NCBI GenBank assembly: GCA_050733935.1
Contig: JBOHUC010000136.1
Location: 1 to 60,569, forward strand
DNA length: 60,569 bases
Reading direction: 5' to 3'
Origin: JBOHUC01 sp050733935
GTDB taxonomy: Bacteria; Eisenbacteria; RBG-16-71-46; DASYSL01
The notes under the pieces were generated by a model, which was not told the DNA's origin, made no database searches, and was given only the letters and a program-made list of their open reading frames with translations. Position 1 is the first letter of the stretch. Each line of letters starts with the position of its first letter. A program made the translations under genes and the position numbers. This document shows, piece after piece, positions 42,225 through 50,198 of the stretch.

Positions 42225-44429
42225 ATGGAAAGCAATACGTTCGCCACCACGATCTACGCCCGCACGCCGGCGGACCGCGCGTTCGCCTACCTGCGCCGGC
42301 TCGAGAACCTCGACGAATGGACCCTCGGAAGCCGTATGCGGACGCGGATCGACGACGACACGTTCATGGGCACGGCGTCGGGCTACCAGTCGATGCTGTG
42401 CTACCACGTGCGCACGCTCGAGCATCCGCGCTTCGGCGCAATCGAGTGGCAGTGCGGCTACCGGTATCGCGACTACTTCAAGCAGTACCCCGTGTTCGTC
42501 TTTCCCTCGCGCTATGCCGATCCGCGAACCGACGAGGACGGAAGCTACGTGCACTGGGTGAGCGTGATCGATCCTGCACGCCGGACGGAGATGATCATGC
42601 AGGGAATCGCAGCCGTGCACGGCTACGAGGCGCGCGGGCTCAAGGCGGCCCTCGAGCGCGCCGAGGGGATCGCGGAGCCCTCCGTGGGAAGGTTCTCCCT
42701 GCTCGCGAACACGATGTGGGTCGACGCGCCGATCGATCGCACGCGCGAGATGCTCACCGACCGCAAGGAGCTACCCGGCTGGGCGCCGCTTTTTCGTGCC
42801 GTCGACGCTGCGGCGGGATCGTTTGAGGACGAGTACGGACGGCGCGTCGCGGTCACTCTCGAAGCGAGCGATCTCGGTGACTACGTGATCGTCGAGCATG
42901 ACGTGACGTATGCCGACCGGGGCGAGGTCCAGCGTTGCCCGATCGTCCTCATTCCGTGCGCACGCGCGTTCGGTCCCGGGGCGCGCGGATCCCTGCTCCA
43001 TCGGCTTGCCTTCGTTCTCCAGGACGGATCGCAATCCTACGGTCGCACGGCGGTCGGCGAGCTCACGGCCGAGAGCATGGCGATCAAGCGGCGGCTCGAG
43101 ATGCGCGCGGGGAACCTCGCGAGCTTCGCGCGTGGAATGAGCTACCGGCCCGAGTTCTCGCTCGCCGGTGGCCGAGGCGAAAGCGAACTCGATCACGAAA
43201 TCCTCGCGGACCCACCGGAAATCTTCTCGCCCGAGTTCGCGGCCGATCCTTATCCGATCTACCGGCGCATGCGCGAGGAGTACCCGCTCTACTTCCACGG
43301 ACCGACGCAGGCGTGGATCCTGAGCCGGTACGACGACGTGCGCCTCGCCCTCAACCATCCGGCGTTCACGACCCGGAGCTACGCGGCGCAGACGGAGCCC
43401 CTGCTCGGGAAGACGCTCGTTCAGCTCGAAGGCCGCGAGCATTCGCAGCAGCGCGGGCTCCTCACGCCGTCGTTCAGCGAACGAAGCCTCCGTGAGCGCT
43501 TCTCGGTTCTGATTCGCGAGTCGGTCGACGAGCTGCTCGGCGCGGTCGCGGATCGGAGCGAGATGGACCTGGTCGGCGACCTGGTCGTTCATCTTCCGGT
43601 GCGGGTCATGGCCGGGCTGCTCGGCCTGCCGGCGCACGAGCGGGACCGGTTCCGCGCCTGGTACACGGCGTTGATTCGCGGCGCGCTCAATCTTGCGCGC
43701 GATCCGGCCGTGGCCGCGGCAGGCACGAAAGCGCGCGACGAGCTCGACGCGTATCTTCGGCCGCTCATTCCGGCCCGCCGCGCGAGCCCCGAGAGCGATC
43801 TCATCTCGACGCTCGCGACCACGACGGTCGAAGGCGAACAATTGACCGACGAGCAGATCATCCGCTTCGCGATGCTCATGGTGTTTGCCGGCGGCGAGAC
43901 GACCGAGAAGGGACTCTCGACCACGCTGCGGAACCTGCTCGCGCATCCCGAAACCCTTGCTGCGGTGCGCGCGGACCGATCGCTCGTCCCGCGTGCGATC
44001 GCCGAGTCGTTCCGCTACACGGCCCCCACTCACATGGTGCCGCGCCAGACGTGCGAGGAGGTCGAAGTCTCGGGCGGGATCCTGCCAGCCGGCGCCGAGG
44101 TCCTGTGCTTCCTCGGCTCGGCCAACCGCGACGAGAGACGCTTCCCCGATCCCGATCGCTTCGACCTCGAGCGACCGGAGTCCGACCCACGACGCGCGTT
44201 CGCCGGCCAGGCGCCTCACCTCGCGTTCGGAGGCGGTCGGCACTTCTGCCTCGGTGCGGGGCTCTCGCGTTTCGAGATCGAGGTGGCGCTCGGTCGCATT
44301 TTCGATACGCTTCCGGACCTGCGCCTCGCCGACGACGCTCCTCCTCCCGACGTGGGGCTCTTCGTGCGCGGTCCCGCGACGTTGCCCGTCACGTATCGCA
44401 CCTTCGCCACGCCTGCGACTCCCTCCTGA
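42225..44429 (+). CDS. Double SRPBCC (START-like) domain fused to cytochrome P450
   Basis: A 734-aa fusion. Residues 1-155 and 160-305 each look like an SRPBCC helix-grip domain (FATTIYARTPADRAFAYLRR and NTMWVDAPIDRTREMLTDRK at the two starts; ligand-cavity strands follow). Residues 328-734 are a complete P450: I-helix FAGGETTEKGL, ESFR (ExxR), the PDPDRFDLERP region and the haem loop FGGGRHFCLGAG with Cys675. Tandem START-like domains occur in polyketide aromatase/cyclases, but direct fusion to a P450 is unusual. No ferredoxin or reductase gene is near. Substrate handling by the N-terminal domains for the P450 is inferred. Confidence 0.88.
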   Translation: MESNTFATTIYARTPADRAFAYLRRLENLDEWTLGSRMRTRIDDDTFMGTASGYQSMLCYHVRTLEHPRFGAIEWQCGYRYRDYFKQYPVFVFPSRYADPRTDEDGSYVHWVSVIDPARRTEMIMQGIAAVHGYEARGLKAALERAEGIAEPSVGRFSLLANTMWVDAPIDRTREMLTDRKELPGWAPLFRAVDAAAGSFEDEYGRRVAVTLEASDLGDYVIVEHDVTYADRGEVQRCPIVLIPCARAFGPGARGSLLHRLAFVLQDGSQSYGRTAVGELTAESMAIKRRLEMRAGNLASFARGMSYRPEFSLAGGRGESELDHEILADPPEIFSPEFAADPYPIYRRMREEYPLYFHGPTQAWILSRYDDVRLALNHPAFTTRSYAAQTEPLLGKTLVQLEGREHSQQRGLLTPSFSERSLRERFSVLIRESVDELLGAVADRSEMDLVGDLVVHLPVRVMAGLLGLPAHERDRFRAWYTALIRGALNLARDPAVAAAGTKARDELDAYLRPLIPARRASPESDLISTLATTTVEGEQLTDEQIIRFAMLMVFAGGETTEKGLSTTLRNLLAHPETLAAVRADRSLVPRAIAESFRYTAPTHMVPRQTCEEVEVSGGILPAGAEVLCFLGSANRDERRFPDPDRFDLERPESDPRRAFAGQAPHLAFGGGRHFCLGAGLSRFEIEVALGRIFDTLPDLRLADDAPPPDVGLFVRGPATLPVTYRTFATPATPS

Positions 44430-44441
44430 GGAGGGCCCGCC

Positions 44442-44609
44442 ATGACCGTTCACACGTTCGACGACTCGCAGCGCACCGCGGCGCGGGTCGTGGGGCTCGG
44501 CGACCTGATCGCCATGGCCACGTCGATCTTCGCCGAGGCCTTCGTTCGCGGCACTCTCGTCGACTACGGCAATGCGCTGGCCCCGACTTCGGTGCCCGCC
44601 CCGCGATAA
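44442..44609 (+). pseudogene. 55-aa N-terminal fragment of a DUF4386 protein
   Basis: A short ORF 12 bp after the P450 stop, with GGAGGG 7 nt before its ATG. It reads MTVHTFDDSQRTAARVVGLG, then DLIAMATSIFAEAFVRGTLV, and ends at a TAA. The helix ARVVGLGDLIAMATSIFAEA plus the FVRGTLV-DYGNA turn match the first membrane helix of DUF4386 proteins; nothing after the first about 50 residues remains. With the C-terminal fragment at 38.0 kb it brackets the two-component and P450 genes. It could still be translated. An alternative reading as an independent small peptide of the P450 cluster cannot be excluded. Confidence 0.5.
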
Positions 44610-44645
44610 GGAGTCGCCGTCACTCCGGTGGGCTAGGATGGAGTC

Positions 44646-45347
44646 ATGAACGGCCGGTTCGAAAAGCTGTCGGTTGGCGATGAGTCCGTGCGCCTGTACG
44701 TGAGCGGAAGCGCTGAGCCCGGAATGCCCGGAGTCGTCGTCTTCCATCCCTGGTGGGGATTGAACGACGATGTCGTCGCGTTCGCGGACCGGCTAGCGAG
44801 GGCCGGGTTCTCGGTCGTGGCCCCCGATCTCGTCCGCGGTCGGACCGCATCGACCGTCGAGGATGCCGAAGCGATCGCCACGACCGTCGACGAACCCCAC
44901 GCCGATGCCGTCGCGCTGGCCGCCGTCGATCACCTCACACCGTCCGGCGGCTCGAGTGGTGCGAGCAGCGCGGCGAAGATCGGTGCTGTGGGATTCTCGA
45001 TGGGCGTGCCGTGGGCCATCTGGTGCGCGGGGAAGCGCCCTGCTGTAGCGGCGTCGGTCGTCTACTACGGCACTCTTCAGGGTCCGGCTCTCGCGAGCGC
45101 GTCGATCCCGGTCCTCGGTCATTTTGCAGAGGTGGATCCCTTCGAGCCGGAAGAGAACGTGAGCGGATTCGCGAAGGCGCTGAAGGACGCCGGGCGGCGC
45201 GTGGTCTTGTATCGCTATCCGGGAACCGGCCACTGGTTCGCGGAACCCTCGCGCGACGCCTTCCGCCCCGAAGCCGCACATCTCGCGTTCGAGCGCACGG
45301 TGGATTTTCTAAGAGAGCACGTGGGCGCAGGCGTGCGCGCGCGGTAA
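44646..45347 (+). CDS. Dienelactone-hydrolase-family alpha/beta hydrolase
   Basis: A 233-aa cytosolic hydrolase. The fold starts with VVVFHPWWGLNDDVVAFADR, which places the oxyanion hole at HPWWG. The nucleophile is Ser118 in GFSMG, where many dienelactone hydrolases carry Cys. The acid is in GHFAEVDPFEP and the His in PGTGHWFAEPSRDAF. So the triad looks serine-esterase-like. It lies 36 bp after the DUF4386 fragment and is convergent with the TetR gene. Substrate unknown; it may be unrelated to the P450 pathway. Confidence 0.88.
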   Translation: MNGRFEKLSVGDESVRLYVSGSAEPGMPGVVVFHPWWGLNDDVVAFADRLARAGFSVVAPDLVRGRTASTVEDAEAIATTVDEPHADAVALAAVDHLTPSGGSSGASSAAKIGAVGFSMGVPWAIWCAGKRPAVAASVVYYGTLQGPALASASIPVLGHFAEVDPFEPEENVSGFAKALKDAGRRVVLYRYPGTGHWFAEPSRDAFRPEAAHLAFERTVDFLREHVGAGVRAR

Positions 45348-45369
45348 GACCCCCGCCGGACCCGGCCGG

Positions 45370-45393
45370 GCGCCGCGGCGGTGCGCCGCGGCC
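45370..45393. terminator. Bidirectional hairpin between hydrolase and TetR genes
   Basis: GCCGCGG (45372-45378) and CCGCGGC (45386-45392) form a 7-bp GC stem with a 7-nt loop in the 47-bp gap between two convergent stops. Another imperfect GC repeat (gccggacccggccgg) precedes it. No T-run is present. Confidence 0.5.
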
Positions 45394-45394
45394 G

Positions 45395-46036
45395 TCAATG
45401 AGCCGCCTTCTTCCGCCGCGCGCTCCCGTCTGGGCGCTTACCCAATCCTTCGGTCACATACTTGTAGACCTGCTGGACGAATGCGTCATTCAGCGGCTCG
45501 TGACGCACGAACATGCGATAGAACAGGGGTCCGAACAGGAGATCGACCGCGATGTGCTGCGGGATGTCCTCCCTAAGCTTCCCTGCCTCCTGCGCGCGAC
45601 GAATCGCGCGACCGCTCGCATCCGTCCGCGGATAGAAAAGCCCCGTATGAAGGGCCGCGCGGACTTCGGGATCATCCTGCGCCTCGCCCAGGAGCGACAC
45701 GAGAAGCTGCCCCGGGAGCTCGTGCGCGACTCTCGCGACCCCCCGCATCTCCGTGCGCAACGCCTGCATGGGATCCCGCCCGGTCGGAATCGGCACGGCT
45801 TCCGAGGCGATTCGCATGAGCAGGTCGACGACGAGCGTCGCCCGGTTCGGCCAACGCCGATAGATCGTCGTCTTCGCCACGCCTGAGCGCGTCGCGATCG
45901 CCTCGATCGTGGCGGCCGCATAGCCTCCCTTTTCGATCAGCTCGCGGGCCGCGTTCAGCACCGCCTGTTCGACGTGCTGGCTCCGGGGACGCCCGCGGGG
46001 GACGGATTCGCCTTGCGGCTTCGGATTACGGGACAT
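45395..46036 (-). CDS. TetR/AcrR-family repressor
   Basis: A 213-aa regulator. The N-terminal DNA-binding domain spans residues 20-70 (AVLNAARELIEKGGYAAATI, GVAKTTIYRRWPNRATLVV). The C-terminal ligand domain (VAHELPGQLLVSLLGEAQDD through LLFGPLFYRMFVRHEPLND) resembles the TetR_C subgroup with the GPLFYR motif. The gene is followed by a basic tail (RRKKAAH). Upstream, in an unusually AT-rich stretch, lie two copies of CTACG-NTT-CGTA, a probable operator. The only divergent neighbour is a broken repeat protein, so autoregulation is the safest inference. Confidence 0.92.
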   Translation of the reverse strand: MSRNPKPQGESVPRGRPRSQHVEQAVLNAARELIEKGGYAAATIEAIATRSGVAKTTIYRRWPNRATLVVDLLMRIASEAVPIPTGRDPMQALRTEMRGVARVAHELPGQLLVSLLGEAQDDPEVRAALHTGLFYPRTDASGRAIRRAQEAGKLREDIPQHIAVDLLFGPLFYRMFVRHEPLNDAFVQQVYKYVTEGLGKRPDGSARRKKAAH

Positions 46037-46050
46037 AAAGCGACTTTACG

Positions 46051-46063
46051 CTACGTTTCGTAG
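46051..46063. promoter_or_regulatory. Candidate TetR operator 1 (CTACG-TTT-CGTAG)
   Basis: A perfect inverted repeat with 5-bp arms and 3-bp centre, 14 bp upstream of the TetR start. A related site lies at 46138-46150. The interval is markedly AT-richer than the surroundings, as expected of a promoter. Confidence 0.55.
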
Positions 46064-46137
46064 TTTAGCAACACATCAAAAACGGCCTCAAATACGTCAT
46101 CATACAAGATCACATCAACTTGACTTGAATCGCTACG

Positions 46138-46150
46138 CTACGATTCGTAT
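46138..46150. promoter_or_regulatory. Candidate TetR operator 2 (CTACG-ATT-CGTAT)
   Basis: The same 13-bp pattern as the site at 46051-46063, with one arm mismatch. It is followed by another CGTAT and preceded by a direct GCTACG repeat. It is 102 bp from the TetR start and 147 bp from the gene on the other side, so it could serve either promoter. The rest of the 260-bp gap holds nothing else recognised. Confidence 0.5.
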
Positions 46151-46296
46151 CGTATCAACTGCCTGCTCGAATCTCCCCGGCTCGCAACCCGACGTCCAAG
46201 GAACGTCGACATGCATCGCCGCTCGACCCGCCGCCCGCCTGCACATGTTTCATCCTTAAGCGCGACGCACCGAGCGTGTGATCAAGGAGTCAGACC

Positions 46297-46982
46297 ATGA
46301 CCCGCATCGCTCTCTCCGTCGCGCAGTCGCTTCTGGCCGTTGCCGCAGTCGCCGCAACGGCGATTTCGCCGCGCATCGCGTCCGCCGAGTGGCCGCCGCT
46401 GGGCCGCGGGATCTCCATCGCCCCGGCGGCGCGATCGTCGCGTGGGAGGAGGTTTCCTTTATCGTCGCGCAGCGCGTCCGGGCGACCGGTGTGCTCGATC
46501 CGACGTTTCCTCCCAACAGCCGCTTCGTGCGCCTGACGCACGACTTCGAGCACACGCCCGACCTCGTGGGCACGGGCGGGGGCAACGCGATCGTCGCGTG
46601 GTCTAACCTGATTCCGAACGCGGATGCCGACATCTACGCGGCACTCGTCGTGACGGAAGGGACCGTCGGTGTGGATCCGCCCGGCGCGCCACAGGGCGTC
46701 ACGTTCTCGAGCCCGGCTCCGAATCCGGCGCGGCAATCCGCAGCGCTTCGATTCGCGCTCCCGCGCGCCACCAGCATCCGTCTCGGCATTTACGACGCCG
46801 CCGGGCGGCGCGTGCGCGAGATCGAGTCGGGCCTTCAACCGGCCGGGGACCACGCAATCTCCTGGGACCTGCGTGACGAAGCCGGCCGCGCGGTCGTCCC
46901 CGGCCTCTACTTCGCCCGGCTCGATGCCGACGGTCGGACGTTCACGCAAAAGCTCGTGACGGTGAACTCGGGAACCCGATGA
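46297..46982 (+). pseudogene. Disrupted secreted repeat protein with FlgD-like tail (copy 1)
   Basis: The frame starts with a signal peptide (MTRIALSVAQSLLAVAAVAA) and mature start AEWPPLGRGISIAP, which matches AAWPLFGQAVTKG of the next gene. At about 46425 the coding frame changes: the other frame continues GGAIVAWEEVSFIVAQRVRA, DPTFPPNSRFVRL and a full FlgD-like tail (SPAPNPARQSAALRF, GIYDAAGRRVREIE). The DGxGGAIVAW repeat lacks its first half, so a deletion with frameshift is likely. Only one repeat remains, against about seven in the neighbour. Its stop overlaps the next gene (ATGA). An assembly error is possible. Confidence 0.7.
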
Positions 46983-47005
46983 AACGCCCTTCAAGGAGCG
47001 CCTCG

Positions 47006-48678
47006 ATGTCGCAGAAACGTCTCCCTTCCGTTTCGATCCCGACCGTTTTTGCGATCGTCGGGCTCTTCACTCTCGCCCTCCCGCGACCGTCCTCGGCCGC
47101 CTGGCCTCTGTTCGGCCAGGCCGTGACGAAGGGGCCGAAGGCTCAACAACATCCCGCGATTGCATCGGACGGCGTGGGCGGGGCGATCATCGTGTGGCAG
47201 GACCTCCGGCGTGCGCGCGGCAATGTGTTCGCGCAGCACGTGCTCGCGAGCGGCGCCATCGATGCGGCGTGGCCGGTCGACGGCCTGTCCGTGCTTCGGG
47301 ACACGCTCGCCCTAGCGGGAACACCCGAAGGCCAGGCCTCGCCCCTCATCGTCTCGGACGGAGCAGGTGGCGCCATCGTCGCCTGGCACGACGCGCGAAA
47401 CCTGATCTCCGAGCGCGACGTGTTCGCACAGCACCTGCTCGGCTCGGGCGCCGTCGATCCGTTCTGGCCCGTGAACGGCGTTGTGGTGTGCTCGGCGCCA
47501 GGCATTCAGGACGTGCAGCGCATCGTTTCGGACGACGCCGGCGGCGCAATCGTCGCCTGGTCGGATCGGCGCGCGGGCCCGACGACCTCCGCGGTGTTCG
47601 TGCAGCGGGCCCTCGCGTCGGGCGTCGTTCATCCGCTCTGGCCCGTCAACGGCATCGGCGTGAGTGCGACGCCGGCGCCCCAGGTCTTTCCCGCCCTCAT
47701 CGGGGATGGGACCGGCGGCGCGATCGTCGCCTGGGGCGACGGGCGCGGCGGCACGACCTCGGGCTTCGATATCTTCGCGCAGCATGTTTCGAGCGCGGGA
47801 GCTCTCGATCCGCTCTGGCCGGTCACCGGACGTGCACTCTGCGCGGCCACCGGGGACCAGGCCCATCCTGTGCTCGTGTCCGATGGCGCACACGGGGGAG
47901 TCGCTGCCTGGAGCGATTCTCGCGTCGTCGGCACGAGCCATATCTTCGCGCAGCACGTCTTCGCGCGTGGGACGGTCGACGCCGCCTGGCCCGCAAACGG
48001 TCGCGCGGTCTCCGCGGCCGGATTTCTCGAATCGCGACCGCTCGTCGTCACGGACGGCGCCGGCGGAGCGATCGTCAACTGGCAGGCGTTCGACGTGCAC
48101 TTGAACCAGTACGCGCAGCACGTCCTGGGGAACGGGCGGTGGTTGCCTGGCAGGACAGCAACGACATCGTCGCCCATCACGTCCTCAATTCGGGCGCGCT
48201 CGATCCCACGTACCCGGCAGCGGGCCGGCGCGTGTGCGACCTGCCGAGCCCGCAGGCCAGTCCCGAGATCGTGTCGACCGGCAACGCGGGCGCGATCGTG
48301 ACCTGGGCGGATGGCCGAAGCGAAACTGACGTCGACATCTTCGCGATGCAGGTGCTCGAGGCGCCGGCCGTCGGCGTCCCCGCGTCCCACGAGGAATCCG
48401 GGGACATCGCGTTCGCGAATCCGGCGCGGAATCCATCGGTCACGGGCGTAACGCTTCGGTTCACGCTCCAGCGGCCGGCGTCGCTCGAGCTCTCGATCTA
48501 CGACGCTCGCGGCCGACGCGTTCGACATCTCGCCTCCGGCTCGCAGACGGAGGGGGCGCACGCGATTCCATGGGATCTGCGCGACGACGAGGGCCATCTC
48601 GTGGCCGCTGGAGTCTACGTCGCGCGCCTCGAAGCCGATCAACGCTCCTTCACGCAGAAGCTCGTGACGCTGAAGTGA
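47006..48678 (+). pseudogene. Disrupted secreted repeat protein with FlgD-like tail (copy 2)
   Basis: The start is set by AAGGAG 7 nt upstream and gives a signal peptide (FAIVGLFTLALPRPSSAAW). About seven repeats of some 58 aa follow, of the form DGxGGAIVAWxDxR, FAQHVLASGxxDPxWPxxG. At about 48130 the frame breaks inside a repeat (...QYAQHVLGNG) and resumes in another frame as AVVAWQDSNDIVAHHVLNSG, then RPxDIFAMQVLE and a FlgD-like tail (NPARNPSVTGVTLRF, SIYDARGRRVRHLA). Roughly half a repeat is missing at the break. The passenger is probably a propeller. Function unknown; phase variation or assembly collapse are alternatives to decay. Confidence 0.75.
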
Positions 48679-48696
48679 TGAGGGTCGGTGGTGGAC

Positions 48697-48721
48697 GGGC
48701 CCGAGGATCGTCCTCGGGCCC
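48697..48721. terminator. Perfect 11-bp hairpin between repeat protein and secreted protein genes
   Basis: GGGCCCGAGGA-TCG-TCCTCGGGCCC is a perfect stem with a 3-nt loop, 18 bp after the repeat-protein stop and 34 bp before the next ATG on the same strand. It is not followed by T residues. It may separate the two genes or stabilise the downstream leader. Confidence 0.6.
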
Positions 48722-48755
48722 TGCAGCACTTCCGTATTTCTCAAGGAGAACGTTC

Positions 48756-49247
48756 ATGCATCGGAGTTCGTTGTTCCTCGCGGCCGGCACCCTGCTCCTG
48801 CTCAGCTCGAATGCCCAGGGAGCGAAGCCCGGTCACTCGTTCACGTTCGATGACGTGCAGGTCGGTGCGATCACGATCTCAGGCCGCGGAATCTACGATC
48901 CGGCGACAGGCTTCGTGCAGGCAGGAGGGCGTTTCGTGGCCACGCAGGACATCACGCAGGGTCCGTTCGCAGGACTCCACGCGGGCGAGGGCATTCGCTG
49001 GCGCGCCACGGAGCTTTTGGCCAACGCCCCCTTCAAGTGCGTGGGCCCGGATCCGCTCAAGACCGCGCTGACCGACGACGACACGGTCGTCTTCAAGGCA
49101 ACGTTCCATCAGCAGGGATCCAGTGCGCACGATGGCGCGACCGCTGCGGTGTTCGTTTCGCGGCTCGACCTGGATCCGGACCAACCCGGCATTCAGAACG
49201 TGTGGATCCAGCTCGTGGGATGCGGAGAAGCGAACGTGCAGTTCTAG
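48756..49247 (+). CDS. Small secreted protein (hypothetical)
   Basis: A 163-aa exported protein starting MHRSSLFLAAGTLLLLSSNA, with AAGGAGA 6 nt before the ATG. The mature part (SFTFDDVQVGAITISGRGIY, GGRFVATQDITQG, FVSRLDLDPDQPGIQNVWIQ) is beta-rich and contains two Cys (KCVGPD, LVGCGEAN) that could form a disulfide. I do not recognise a family. It converges with the L,D-transpeptidase gene 8 bp away. Confidence 0.75.
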   Translation: MHRSSLFLAAGTLLLLSSNAQGAKPGHSFTFDDVQVGAITISGRGIYDPATGFVQAGGRFVATQDITQGPFAGLHAGEGIRWRATELLANAPFKCVGPDPLKTALTDDDTVVFKATFHQQGSSAHDGATAAVFVSRLDLDPDQPGIQNVWIQLVGCGEANVQF

Positions 49248-49255
49248 CCGAGCCG

Positions 49256-50077
49256 TTACAGACTGCGAGCGCGAACCCCGTGCGCCGCTCGCAGTGACCC
49301 GGCCACCGGAACGCCGTCCTCATTGAAGAAGCGCGACTCCGAAAGCCAGCGCGCCTCCGGAAAATACGAGAACACCGCCGAGCCGCCACGGATCCGCTCA
49401 ATGATCCGACGCGCGGAGGCCAAAGGAAGCGCCGGGCAGCCGAGACTCCGGCCGATCCGCCCCTCCCGCCGCGCGAAAGCCCCGCTCACGTAGTCCGCAC
49501 CGTGGATCACGATGCCACGATCGAACGCGTGATCGTTGAATCCGGGCTCGAGCCCCTCGAGGCGCAGCGAGAGTCCGTGCTCCCCGACATACGGATCGAG
49601 CGTTCGGAAGAGCCCGAGGCTCGTCATGAAACTTCCCTCGACATTCGAGAATTGCGTCGCCCGGAGCTCGCCGCTGTTTCGGCCGTGCGCGACGAGATCC
49701 TTGAACAGAAGGCGCCCGGCGTCGAGATCGAACACGAAGAGCCGGGCCTCGTCCGAAGGCCGCGAGTAGTCGATGACGGTGAGCGTCAAAGGGTCGAGGA
49801 CGAGTCCGTCGCGGACCGCGTTCGCCTGCGATTCGAGCGCGAGCTTGATCACGTCGGGGTCGAGCTCGGGGGCCGCGAGCTCGAGGACTTTCTCGAGGGA
49901 ATCCGTCCGATCGATCCGAGGAAGTGCGGTCGGCCCGGGATCCATCGGCGCGCGGAGCCCGGTCGTCAATTCACCGGCACCCGAGGGCCGCATGAGCGTG
50001 CCCGCGCTCGCCACGACCAGGGCGACGAGGATGCAGAACAGGCGGCGGAAGGTTCTCTGGGGAACGGGCAGTCGCAC
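49256..50077 (-). CDS. Murein L,D-transpeptidase-like protein (YkuD_2 type)
   Basis: A 273-aa exported enzyme of the family that forms or trims 3-3 crosslinks or lipoprotein bonds in peptidoglycan. A signal-like N-terminus (FRRLFCILVALVVASAG) is obtained from the GTG at 50077. The catalytic block shows GIVIHGADYVSGAF and, about 15 residues later, RIGRSLGCPAL, giving the His and Cys of the HxxSxGC-type site. VIDYSRPSDEARLFVFDLDA is the preceding substrate strand. It is a lone gene facing the PD40 protein across a 121-bp divergent gap. A longer GTG start 5 codons upstream is possible. Confidence 0.85.
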   Translation of the reverse strand: MRLPVPQRTFRRLFCILVALVVASAGTLMRPSGAGELTTGLRAPMDPGPTALPRIDRTDSLEKVLELAAPELDPDVIKLALESQANAVRDGLVLDPLTLTVIDYSRPSDEARLFVFDLDAGRLLFKDLVAHGRNSGELRATQFSNVEGSFMTSLGLFRTLDPYVGEHGLSLRLEGLEPGFNDHAFDRGIVIHGADYVSGAFARREGRIGRSLGCPALPLASARRIIERIRGGSAVFSYFPEARWLSESRFFNEDGVPVAGSLRAAHGVRARSL

Positions 50078-50198
50078 GAGGTTTGGATACACCGCACCCC
50101 TGCCGGAGCTCCGTCCTAAACGGTCGAAGGCCGTGATTTTGCATCGTCCGGGCGAAAACGTTTCAGCACCGAACGCGGAGTTGCTAGCCTCGACCGAA

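Noticed and set aside
44442..44609. RiPP-like precursor peptide of the P450 cluster
   Set aside because: Size and position fit, but the sequence matches the first helix of DUF4386 proteins better, and it has no Cys/Ser/Thr-rich core or leader cleavage motif.
42771..44747. 658-codon minus-strand frame opposite the P450 fusion
   Set aside because: The plus strand has all P450 motifs; the reverse frame has none.
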